A stretch of DNA of 9,787 nt from Actinomycetota bacterium (GTDB lineage Bacteria; Actinomycetota; Acidimicrobiia; Acidimicrobiales; Microtrichaceae). This document shows positions 1 through 5,954 of this stretch, piece by piece. The notes beneath the pieces were generated by a model, which searched no databases, had not been told where the DNA came from, and saw only the letters and a program-made list of their open reading frames with translations. Made by a program: the position numbers and the translations under genes. Location: assembly GCA_005777415.1 (NCBI GenBank), contig SXMI01000133.1:1-9787 (forward strand), given 5' to 3'. Position 1 is the stretch's first letter. Every line of letters begins with the position of its first letter.

Positions 1-162
1 GACGCCGTGGCGTTCGAAGTACTCGCGCCAGCGGTCGCTGACCGAGGACGGATCCTGCAGGAACGCCTCGCGCATCTCGTCGACGAGCCAGGCGTTCGTG
101 CCCACCTGCTCCACCAGGGATGCGTCGTCGGTGTCTCTGGCCCCTCGTTGCTGCTCGCTCAC
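1..162 (-). CDS. kgd: Multifunctional 2-oxoglutarate metabolism enzyme (Kgd/SucA type), N-terminal fragment
   Basis: The first 54 codons of a gene that continues beyond the window's left edge. Starting at the GTG at 162, the protein reads through a short polar leader into TNAWLVDEMREAFLQDPSSV and then SDRWREYF. This closely resembles the N-terminal segment of actinobacterial Kgd (the fused 2-oxoglutarate dehydrogenase E1/decarboxylase with an E2-like domain) and of SucA E1 proteins, which carry a NxWLVDEM...DPxSVDxxW...FF pattern. In these bacteria the enzyme links 2-oxoglutarate to succinyl-CoA in the cytosolic TCA cycle. Only this leader segment is visible, so the catalytic domains cannot be checked. 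The GTG is chosen because the conserved segment begins about 20 residues later and a -10-like TAGGCT lies 6 nt upstream. No Shine-Dalgarno sequence is seen. The gene diverges from xth. Confidence 0.82.
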   Translation of the reverse strand, partial: MSEQQRGARDTDDASLVEQVGTNAWLVDEMREAFLQDPSSVSDRWREYFERHGV

Positions 163-168
163 GGCCGG

Positions 169-174
169 AGCCTA
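169..174 (-). promoter_or_regulatory. -10 element for kgd, leaderless type
   Basis: The minus strand reads TAGGCT, then 6 nt, then the GTG of kgd. This matches the actinobacterial TAnnnT -10 pattern and would place the transcript 5' end at or next to the start codon. No good -35 is seen at 16-19 bp. Its upstream edge touches the interleaved repeat that starts at 175. Confidence 0.55.
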
Positions 175-259
175 CCGGCGCAGCCCCGACCCATCGGGAC
201 GCCGCCGGGCGCAGCCTCGACCCGGCGCGGCCCTGACCCACCGGGCCGCCGCCCGGCGC
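175..259. repeat. Interleaved two-module direct repeat in the kgd/xth divergent region
   Basis: Aligning the region to itself at an offset of 47 bp, 175-212 matches 222-259 at 33 of 38 positions. It resolves into two modules. Module A is 16 nt (GGCGCRGCCYYGACCC) and occurs at 177-192, 208-223 and 224-239, the last two directly abutting. Module B is 15 nt (AYCGGGMCGCCGCCS) and occurs at 193-207 and 240-254. The order is A-B-A-A-B, followed by a 7-nt start of a fourth A at 255-261. The block occupies most of the noncoding gap between the kgd -10 (169-174) and the xth -10 (280-285). It could be a set of regulator sites, a local tandem duplication, or a dispersed genomic repeat. The function is unknown. 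Confidence 0.75.
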
Positions 260-279
260 GGTGCGGGAGCCCGTTCACC

Positions 280-285
280 TAGATT
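280..285 (+). promoter_or_regulatory. -10 element for xth, leaderless type
   Basis: TAGATT lies 7 nt upstream of the xth GTG at 293. No Shine-Dalgarno sequence fits between them, so a leaderless transcript is the simplest reading. The -35 region is GC-rich and has no TTGACA-like hexamer. Confidence 0.55.
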
Positions 286-292
286 CGCCGCC

Positions 293-1084
293 GTGCTCGT
301 CGCGACGTGGAACGTGAACTCCCTGAAGGCCCGGATGCCGAGGGTGGAGGAGTGGATCGACGAGGTCCGTCCGGACGTCCTGTGCCTGCAGGAGACCAAG
401 ATGAGCGATGCCCAGTTCCCGGCGCTCGACTTCGAGCGGATGGGCTACACGACGGCGCACCATGGCCAGGGGCGCTGGAACGGCGTGGCGATCCTGTCCC
501 GCGTCGGTCTCGAGGGCGTGGTTGCCGGCTTCGACGACGGCCGCGAACCGGACCCGGACGCCCGGGCGATCTGGGCCACCTGTGGCGGGGTGCGCGTGGC
601 ATCCCTCTACATCCCGAACGGTCGGGAGGTGGACCACGACCACTATCGCTACAAGCTGGACTGGCTGGGCCGACTCCGGGCGCACCTCGATGCGCACCAC
701 CGTCCCGACGAGCGGCTCGTCGTGATGGGGGACTGGAACGTGGCGCCCACCGACCTCGACGTGTGGAGCCCTGCGGCCTTCGAGGGCGGAACCCACGTGA
801 CGCCCGCCGAGCGGGCGGCGCTCGCCGACGTGGTGGACTTCGGGCTCGTCGACACGCTGCGTCGCCGCTACCCCGAGGGCGGCATCTACTCCTTCTGGGA
901 CTACCGCAACGGCGACTTCCACCAGCGCCGCGGGATGCGGATCGACTACCTGTTGTCGACGGTGCCGATGGCCGAGCTGGTGACGGCCGACCTCGTCGAC
1001 CGCAACGCGCGCAAGGGGACCAAGCCGTCGGACCACGCGCCCGTCATGGCCTGGTTCGATCTCGAGGGGGCCTCGCCGTCGTGA
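293..1084 (+). CDS. xth: Exodeoxyribonuclease III (AP endonuclease)
   Basis: A 263-residue protein of the Xth/exonuclease III family, close to the E. coli length of 268. These enzymes cut DNA 5' to abasic sites and remove 3' blocking groups in base excision repair, and have 3'-5' exonuclease activity, using Mg2+. The endonuclease/exonuclease/phosphatase fold is complete: WNVNSL at 6-11 (Asn7), LQETK at 32-36 (metal ligand Glu34), SLYIPNG at 104-110 (Tyr106), GDWNVAPTD at 146-154 (Asp147, Asn149), MRIDYLL at 215-221 (Asp218) and SDHAPV at 246-251 (Asp247, catalytic His248). The open frame extends upstream to 98, but that part is repeat-derived and unlike the family. The GTG at 293 gives the canonical start two residues before the first strand and follows a -10 by 7 nt. 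The last 4 bases (GTGA) overlap the next gene's start, so the two are probably co-transcribed and translationally coupled. Confidence 0.95.
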   Translation: MLVATWNVNSLKARMPRVEEWIDEVRPDVLCLQETKMSDAQFPALDFERMGYTTAHHGQGRWNGVAILSRVGLEGVVAGFDDGREPDPDARAIWATCGGVRVASLYIPNGREVDHDHYRYKLDWLGRLRAHLDAHHRPDERLVVMGDWNVAPTDLDVWSPAAFEGGTHVTPAERAALADVVDFGLVDTLRRRYPEGGIYSFWDYRNGDFHQRRGMRIDYLLSTVPMAELVTADLVDRNARKGTKPSDHAPVMAWFDLEGASPS

Positions 1085-1941
1085 GCGATGCTCCGGGATC
1101 CGAGCCGCCGAGCGATCGGGGCGGCGAGGTGCCGACCGGCGAATCGACCGACCACCCGACGCTGCCCGTCAGCATCCGGATCCACGGCCTCGGTGGGCTG
1201 AGGTCGACCCCGCGTCGCCTCGAGATGCGCCGGTTGGCCGCGGCGACCCGACGGCTCATCGAGCACCTGGTGTCGACCACGGCGACCACCGACGACCTGG
1301 CGGACGCGGCCGACACCCTCGAGGCACTGGCGGACGGCTTCGAGTCGCTGCCGAGGGGCTCGACCTACTCGGGGTTCGCCGAGGCGGCCAACGCTGGGCC
1401 GCGACTCCGGGAGCACCTCGAGGAGGTCGCTGCGGGATCGGCGACCGGCGGGCCAGCGGGTGACCCCGAGGACGACCCGTCGGAGTTCTTCGCGATGTTC
1501 GACCACAGTCCGTTCATCGGGCTGGCGAACCCGTTGTCGCCACCGATCGAGCTCCGGCAGTCGGGCGACCGCGTCGTGGGCCGGGTCACGTTCGGGTCGG
1601 CGTACGAGGGTCCGCCCGGGTGCGTCCACGGTGGCTACGTGGCCGCCGTCTTCGACGAGGTGCTGGGAGCGGCCCAGTCCATGTCGGGTACGCAGGGCAT
1701 GACCGCACACCTGGGCATCGACTACCGGCGGCCGACGCCGCTGCACCGTCCACTCCGGGTGGAGGGATGGCTGGAGGAGCACGAGGGTCGCAAGATCTGG
1801 GCCAAGGGGGCGATCCGGTTCGACGAGGGCGATGCCGAGCAGCCGGTGCTGGCCGAGGCGACGGCGTTGTTCATCGCCTTCGATCCCGGTCAGTTCAAGG
1901 AGCTGCTCGATGCCCGGGACGGTCAGGACCCGCAGGCGTAG
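1081..1941 (+). CDS. PaaI/4HBT-like hotdog-fold thioesterase with a long N-terminal extension
   Basis: A 286-residue protein. The C-terminal part, about 135-275, is a hotdog domain. The PPGCVHGGYVAAVFDEVLG stretch at 178-196 carries the HGG turn (183-185) and the acidic DE pair (192-193) typical of PaaI-like acyl-CoA thioesterases, followed by the IDYRRPTPLHRPLRVEGW strand typical of the family. Such enzymes hydrolyse acyl- or aryl-CoA thioesters in the cytosol; the substrate cannot be told from sequence. Residues 1-130 are not part of the fold: a polar, Pro/Gly/acid-rich start to about 27, then an Arg-rich helical region (41-65) and an Ala/Leu/Asp-rich helical stretch (71-90). The GTG start overlaps the xth stop by 4 nt, with a GAGGGGG purine tract 10 nt upstream. 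The gene ends 20 bp from the convergent uvrD2 stop. Confidence 0.85.
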   Translation: MSDAPGSEPPSDRGGEVPTGESTDHPTLPVSIRIHGLGGLRSTPRRLEMRRLAAATRRLIEHLVSTTATTDDLADAADTLEALADGFESLPRGSTYSGFAEAANAGPRLREHLEEVAAGSATGGPAGDPEDDPSEFFAMFDHSPFIGLANPLSPPIELRQSGDRVVGRVTFGSAYEGPPGCVHGGYVAAVFDEVLGAAQSMSGTQGMTAHLGIDYRRPTPLHRPLRVEGWLEEHEGRKIWAKGAIRFDEGDAEQPVLAEATALFIAFDPGQFKELLDARDGQDPQA

Positions 1942-1961
1942 TCACCGACCGCACAGCCGCG

Positions 1962-4124
1962 TCAGGGTGATGCCGCGACGATCCCCAGGAGGTCGTCGCC
2001 GAACCGCTCGGCCTTGACCGGGCCGATCCCGGGAACGTCGAGCAGGGCGGACCGGTCGCCGGGACGGCGGCGAGCGACCTCCTCGAGCACGGAGTCGTTG
2101 AAGATGACGAAGGCCGGGACGTCGGCGGCCCGGGCCTGCTCGCGACGCCAGGTGCGGAGCCGTTCGAAGAGATCGCGGTCGGTGCCCTCGAGGCCGGCGG
2201 CGCTGGACGCCGGGCGTGCCCGTCGGCCGCCCGATCGGGCCCGGGCGGCCCGTCGTGCGGACTCGGCCGGCGTGAGCTCGGTCCCGCCGGCGCCGAGCGC
2301 TGCGGCGATCGCCTCGAGCCAGGGCGATGGACTGCGCCGGCTGGCCCGGGTCCCGAACGTCCGTCGGCGGGCCCAGTGGCAGTGGAGCGACTCCCGGGCC
2401 CGCGTCAGCGCGACGTAGAGGAGCCGGCGCTCCTCGTCCACGGCGTCCGCGTCGTCCTGGGCGTGGTGGATCGGGACCAGGCCCTGCTCCAGGCCGGCCA
2501 CGTGCACGATGGACCACTCGAGGCCCTTGGCCGCGTGGAAGGTCACGATCTCCACGGCATCACCGCTGCCGGCGTCCTCGTTGCGCAGGGTCGAGACGAG
2601 CCAGGCGATGAACCCGGTGGTGCCACCGGTCGGATCGAGCGACCGGTACTCGTGACCCAGCCGGACGACCTCGGCGACGTTGGCGGCGCGGTCGTCGACG
2701 GCCAGGTCCGCATCGGCCTGATCGGTGGCCGGGTCGTCGGTCCGGTCCGAGGCCGATGGTTCGTCCGAGGGGACGCCCTGCTCGGGCTCCTCGGCGGCTG
2801 CGTCCGACGCAGCACCGCCGGGCGACCGCTCGTCGGCCCGGAGTGCCCGACGATTCCGGCGGCGGACGTCGGCGGCGAGGTCGGCGAGGGCGATCTCGAG
2901 CGATGGCGACCGCCGGATCGCCTCGAGGGCGTCCTTGACCTCGGGGAACTCGAGCAGGCTGCCGGCACCTCGGACGCGGTGGGGTACCCCTGCGGCCCCG
3001 CAGGCCTCGGCGATGGCGGCGGTCTGGGCGTTGGTGCGCACCAGCACGGCCTGCTGCGACCACGGGACCCCGGGCCGGTGACCGTCCCGGAGCGCCCGGG
3101 CCACGGCGCTCGCCTCGGCCTGCTCGTCGTCGTGGGCCCGCACCGTGGGGGTGGGCCCCGACGGACGGTGGGCGACCAGTCGGACCACCGGCCGTGGACC
3201 CTGGGCCAGCACGGCGTTCGCCGCGGCGAGGATCTGTGGTGTGGAGCGGTAGTTGTCGGCGAGGGTGACCGACGCTGCGCCCGGGAAGTGCTCGTCGAAC
3301 CGTTCCAGGAACGACGCGTCGGCACCGTTCCAGGCATAGATGGCCTGGTTGGGGTCGCCCACGACGCAGAGATCGGATCCGTTCCCGAGCCACCGGCTCA
3401 GGAGTCGGAACTGGAGCGGGTTGACGTCCTGGAACTCGTCGACGAACAGGTGCCGGAATCGCCAGTGGCGTGCCGCGGCGTACTCCGGGTCCGCAGCGAG
3501 GTCGCGCGCCGCCAGCCGGAGGAGGTCGTCGAAGTCGACGAGGCGCCGTTGCCGCTTCCGGTCGGCGAAGTCCTGCCAGATGCCGGCGATCTGCGCCGGT
3601 TCCAGCGGTGGCCGCCGGTGGGCGGCCAACGCGGCCGCCTCGTAGTCGCCGGGCTCGAGCGCCCTCGCCGAGGCCCACTCGATCTCGGCGAGGACGTCGA
3701 GTGCGAGCGTCGAGTCGCCCCGCCGCCTCGGGACGAGTCGTGCGAGGAACCCGAGCTTGCGGTCCAGCAACTCGGGAGGTCGCACGCCCCGTTCCTCCCA
3801 GCGTTGGCGGAGCTGCGCATAGGCGATGGCGTGGAACGTCCCGGCGTGGACCGCCGAGCCGGGCAGCAGGCGCCCGAGCCGGTCCCGGAGCTCGCCCGCC
3901 GCCTTCCGCGTGAACGTCACGGCGAGCGTGCGCTCCGTGGCGAGTGTGAGCACGGCGCTGCGATAGGCGATCCGGTGCGTGAGCACACGCGTCTTGCCGG
4001 AGCCGGCGCCGGCGAGCACGCGGAGGTGCTGCGCCGGATCGGTGACCGCCCGGGACTGCTCGGAGTTCAGCCCGGCGAGCAGCCGGTCCGTCGACGAGTC
4101 AGCGGGGGCGGGGTCGGGCTCCAC
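1962..4124 (-). CDS. uvrD2: UvrD2-like ATP-dependent DNA helicase (SF1A) with C-terminal HRDC domain
   Basis: A 720-residue superfamily 1A 3'-5' helicase, which unwinds DNA using ATP during repair and replication. Motifs in order: Q motif LNSEQ (19-23), Walker A AGAGSGKT (38-45), motif Ia TFTRKAA (70-76), motif II VDEFQDV (228-234), motif III GDPNQAIYAWNGA (256-268), motif IV NYRS (291-294), motif V TFHAAKGLEW (528-537) and motif VI EERRLLYVALTRAR (564-577). Residues 647-720 form an HRDC domain ending in the helix-hairpin VPGIGPVKAERFG. Helicase plus HRDC is the mycobacterial UvrD2 layout. Two oddities stand out. Residues about 430-482 are an acidic Ala/Asp/Pro low-complexity insert. The linker before HRDC (about 590-646) is Arg/Ala/Ser-rich and has no cysteines, whereas mycobacterial UvrD2 is described with a tetracysteine motif there. 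The GTG at 4124 starts just before the Q motif and lies 7 nt after a -10. The open frame extends to 4790, but that part runs through the divergent gene. Confidence 0.93.
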   Translation of the reverse strand: MEPDPAPADSSTDRLLAGLNSEQSRAVTDPAQHLRVLAGAGSGKTRVLTHRIAYRSAVLTLATERTLAVTFTRKAAGELRDRLGRLLPGSAVHAGTFHAIAYAQLRQRWEERGVRPPELLDRKLGFLARLVPRRRGDSTLALDVLAEIEWASARALEPGDYEAAALAAHRRPPLEPAQIAGIWQDFADRKRQRRLVDFDDLLRLAARDLAADPEYAAARHWRFRHLFVDEFQDVNPLQFRLLSRWLGNGSDLCVVGDPNQAIYAWNGADASFLERFDEHFPGAASVTLADNYRSTPQILAAANAVLAQGPRPVVRLVAHRPSGPTPTVRAHDDEQAEASAVARALRDGHRPGVPWSQQAVLVRTNAQTAAIAEACGAAGVPHRVRGAGSLLEFPEVKDALEAIRRSPSLEIALADLAADVRRRNRRALRADERSPGGAASDAAAEEPEQGVPSDEPSASDRTDDPATDQADADLAVDDRAANVAEVVRLGHEYRSLDPTGGTTGFIAWLVSTLRNEDAGSGDAVEIVTFHAAKGLEWSIVHVAGLEQGLVPIHHAQDDADAVDEERRLLYVALTRARESLHCHWARRRTFGTRASRRSPSPWLEAIAAALGAGGTELTPAESARRAARARSGGRRARPASSAAGLEGTDRDLFERLRTWRREQARAADVPAFVIFNDSVLEEVARRRPGDRSALLDVPGIGPVKAERFGDDLLGIVAASP

Positions 4125-4131
4125 GCGCCGG

Positions 4132-4137
4132 ACCGTA
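4132..4137 (-). promoter_or_regulatory. -10 element for uvrD2, leaderless type
   Basis: The minus strand reads TACGGT, then 7 nt, then the GTG of uvrD2 at 4124. No Shine-Dalgarno sequence is present. It lies in the 60-bp divergent gap shared with the PH-domain gene, whose own -10 is 35 bp away on the other strand. Confidence 0.55.
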
Positions 4138-4172
4138 CCAGCGGGTCCCGACAGCCTCGTCCGGGAGGCCGC

Positions 4173-4178
4173 TACGCT
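4173..4178 (+). promoter_or_regulatory. -10 element for the PH/SHOCT gene, leaderless type
   Basis: TACGCT lies 6 nt before the ATG at 4185, and only CGCCCC separates them, so no ribosome binding site is possible there. A CCGACA at 4148-4153 is a weak -35 candidate with a long 19-bp spacer. Confidence 0.57.
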
Positions 4179-4184
4179 CGCCCC

Positions 4185-4874
4185 ATGGGCTACGACGTCA
4201 AGCTCCTCTACGGGGACGAACAGATCGTCCTCGACACCCACCCCTCGTGGATCATGATGCTCCGCTCGGTGCTCTACGTGCTGGGGGCCACGGTCGCCGG
4301 TGTGGTGCTCTTGCGGCTCGGCGGTGACGGCTGGTTCAACACGATCACCAGTTGGGCCGGTGTCCTGCTGATCGTCGCAGCGCTCCTGCACCTCGCCCAG
4401 CGGTTCGTGAAGTGGTACTCGACCAACTTCGTCATCACGACGGAGCGCTGCATCTACCGCGAGGGGATCGTCTCCAAGCGCGGCATCGAGATCCCGCTCG
4501 ACCGGATCAACACGATCTTCTTCCACCAGCGGCTCATCGAGCGCCTCTTCGGGGCCGGCACGCTCCACATCGAGTCGGCCGGTGAGATGGGCATCCAGAA
4601 GTTCAAGGACGTACGCGACCCGATGGCGGTCCAGAACACGCTCTACCAGGCGATGGAGGACAACCAGACCCGCAACTACGAGCGCATGGGTGCCTCGGCG
4701 GCCGGAGCGGTGGCGTCGCCGCAGCCCGAGGCGGTTCCCTCGGTGGCCGACGAGCTGGCCAAGCTGGCCTCGCTCCACGAGGCGGGCCACCTGACCGAGG
4801 CCGAGTTCCTCCGACAGAAGGCGGTGCTCCTCGGGACCCCGGACCAGCCGCCGCCGGGCCCACCGGGCGTCTGA
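4185..4874 (+). CDS. Membrane protein with bacterial PH-like (bPH2/DUF304) domain and C-terminal SHOCT motif
   Basis: A 229-residue protein of unknown cellular role. Two hydrophobic segments, about 26-45 and 57-72, are probable membrane helices forming a hairpin. They are followed by a PH-like domain of the YdbS/DUF304 type (about 74-157), recognised by the WYSTNFVITTERCIYREGIV run, then EIPLDRINTIFFHQRLIERLFGAG, then HIESAG. After a low-complexity Ala/Pro linker (169-186), residues 188-216 match the SHOCT motif (short C-terminal domain), with the pattern ADELAKLASLHEAGHLTEAEF. SHOCT helices are thought to act in oligomerisation or partner binding. The start is the only ATG that keeps the short polar N-terminus before the first helix, and it sits 6 nt after a -10. 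The gene stands alone: divergent from uvrD2 and convergent with galK across a stem-loop. Confidence 0.88.
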   Translation: MGYDVKLLYGDEQIVLDTHPSWIMMLRSVLYVLGATVAGVVLLRLGGDGWFNTITSWAGVLLIVAALLHLAQRFVKWYSTNFVITTERCIYREGIVSKRGIEIPLDRINTIFFHQRLIERLFGAGTLHIESAGEMGIQKFKDVRDPMAVQNTLYQAMEDNQTRNYERMGASAAGAVASPQPEAVPSVADELAKLASLHEAGHLTEAEFLRQKAVLLGTPDQPPPGPPGV

Positions 4875-4890
4875 GCCCGGCCCCGGAGAC

Positions 4891-4931
4891 CGGTCCGGCC
4901 GGCACCGCGCGCCGACGTCCCGGCCGGACCG
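4891..4931. terminator. Stem-loop between convergent genes, possible bidirectional terminator
   Basis: A perfect 12-bp inverted repeat: CGGTCCGGCCGG at 4891-4902 and CCGGCCGGACCG at 4920-4931, with a 17-nt loop. It fills the 66-bp gap between the stop of the PH/SHOCT gene (4874) and the stop of galK (4941). There is no U-run on either strand, so it is not a classical intrinsic terminator. U-less GC hairpins at gene ends are common in actinobacteria and may stop transcription or protect 3' ends. Confidence 0.6.
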
Positions 4932-4940
4932 ACCGTCGGA

Positions 4941-5954
4941 TCAGACCTGCCGGGCCCCGTCGGCCGCTCGGACCCGCCGGCCCCCGGCGCCTGCTCCCGT
5001 GAGGTCGGCATCGGGCCGACAGAGCGCCACGACCGTGCCCCCGAAGCCCGCCCCGGTCAAGCGGGCGCCGAGGACGTCGCTCCGGGCGAGGAGCGAGTCC
5101 ACCAGCAGGTCGAGGGTCCCCGTCGACACCTCGGCGTCGTCGCGGAGCGACCGGTGCGAGTCCACGACGAGTTCGCCGGCGGTCGTGAGGTCGCCGTCGG
5201 CGAGTGCGCCGGCGAGCCACCGGACGCGATCGCACTCGCTGCGGACGTGGCGGGCCCGCCGGCGGAGCACGGCGCTCTCGAGCGACTCGATCGCCGCGGG
5301 CGTGGCATCGCGCAGCGGACCCAGCAGCTCGGCGGCGGCCTCGGCCTCGGCCCGTCGGGTCGCATAGGCCGAGTCGGCCAAGCGTCGCGGCTCGCCCGAT
5401 TCGACGACCCACACGGCGAGGTCCTCGGGCACCGGGACGGGTGTGGCCTCCTCGGTGGCGCAGTCGATGAGCAGGGCATGGCCGGCGACACCGGACGCCG
5501 AGCAGAGCTGGTCCATGATCCCGCACGGCACCCCGGTCGCCACCCGCTCGGCGCGCTGGCAACGACGGGCCAGCGTCAGGGGGTCGTCCTCGCTGCCCAG
5601 GGCGAGTGCGACCGCCAGCTCCAGAGCGGCCGACGACGACAGTCCACCGCCCGGTGGGACGGTGGAGCGGACCGATCCGACCAGGCCGACCGCGGGGTCG
5701 AACTCGGCGGCGACGCCGGCGACGTAGCGCCCCCACTCGGGTCGGACCGCGGCCGGATCGTCGACCGGCAGGTCGAACGCCACGGGTTCGTCGAACTGCT
5801 CGGAGCGGAGCGACACCGACCGCCCCCCGGGCGTCCCCGTGACCTCGGTGTGCAGATCGATCGCCATGGGGAGCACGAGTCCACCGACGTAGTCGGTGTG
5901 GTCACCGATGAGCACCACCCGGCCGGGTGCGATCGCTCGTACGGGTCCGCTCAC
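4941..5954 (-). CDS. galK: Galactokinase (GHMP family)
   Basis: A 337-residue GHMP kinase, somewhat shorter than E. coli GalK (382). Galactokinase phosphorylates D-galactose with ATP to galactose-1-phosphate, the first committed Leloir step, in the cytosol. Seen in sequence: galactokinase signature GRVVLIGDHTDYVGG at 11-25, with Arg12 and Asp21 retained; phosphate-binding loop PPGGGLSSSAALE at 100-112; GIMDQL at 145-150 with the catalytic-base candidate Asp148; and motif 3 TGAGFGG near residue 300. In the signature the usual Asn of RVNLIGEH is Val14 and the usual Glu is Asp18, so substrate preference may be altered. The protein ends about 30 residues after motif 3. The GTG start overlaps the galT stop by 4 nt, placing both in one operon with galT first. 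The neighbouring uridylyltransferase strongly supports the galactokinase assignment. Confidence 0.9.
   Translation of the reverse strand: MSGPVRAIAPGRVVLIGDHTDYVGGLVLPMAIDLHTEVTGTPGGRSVSLRSEQFDEPVAFDLPVDDPAAVRPEWGRYVAGVAAEFDPAVGLVGSVRSTVPPGGGLSSSAALELAVALALGSEDDPLTLARRCQRAERVATGVPCGIMDQLCSASGVAGHALLIDCATEEATPVPVPEDLAVWVVESGEPRRLADSAYATRRAEAEAAAELLGPLRDATPAAIESLESAVLRRRARHVRSECDRVRWLAGALADGDLTTAGELVVDSHRSLRDDAEVSTGTLDLLVDSLLARSDVLGARLTGAGFGGTVVALCRPDADLTGAGAGGRRVRAADGARQV

Noticed and set aside
98..292. An upstream extension of xth by 65 residues
   Set aside because: It passes through kgd's start and the A/B repeat and has no similarity to Xth. The GTG at 293 places Asn7 and Glu34 at their usual positions.
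946..1782. A 278-codon minus-strand open frame across xth and the thioesterase gene
   Set aside because: It is the antisense shadow of two well-supported genes, is Arg/Pro/Val-rich and shows no domain motifs.
1942..1970. A possible terminator between the thioesterase and uvrD2 stops
   Set aside because: Only a 5-bp TCACC/GGTGA pairing across a long loop is visible, too weak to call.
2376..4184. A plus-strand extension of the PH/SHOCT gene by about 600 residues
   Set aside because: It runs antisense to uvrD2 and would place an unrelated segment before the membrane domain. The ATG at 4185 with its -10 explains the gene.
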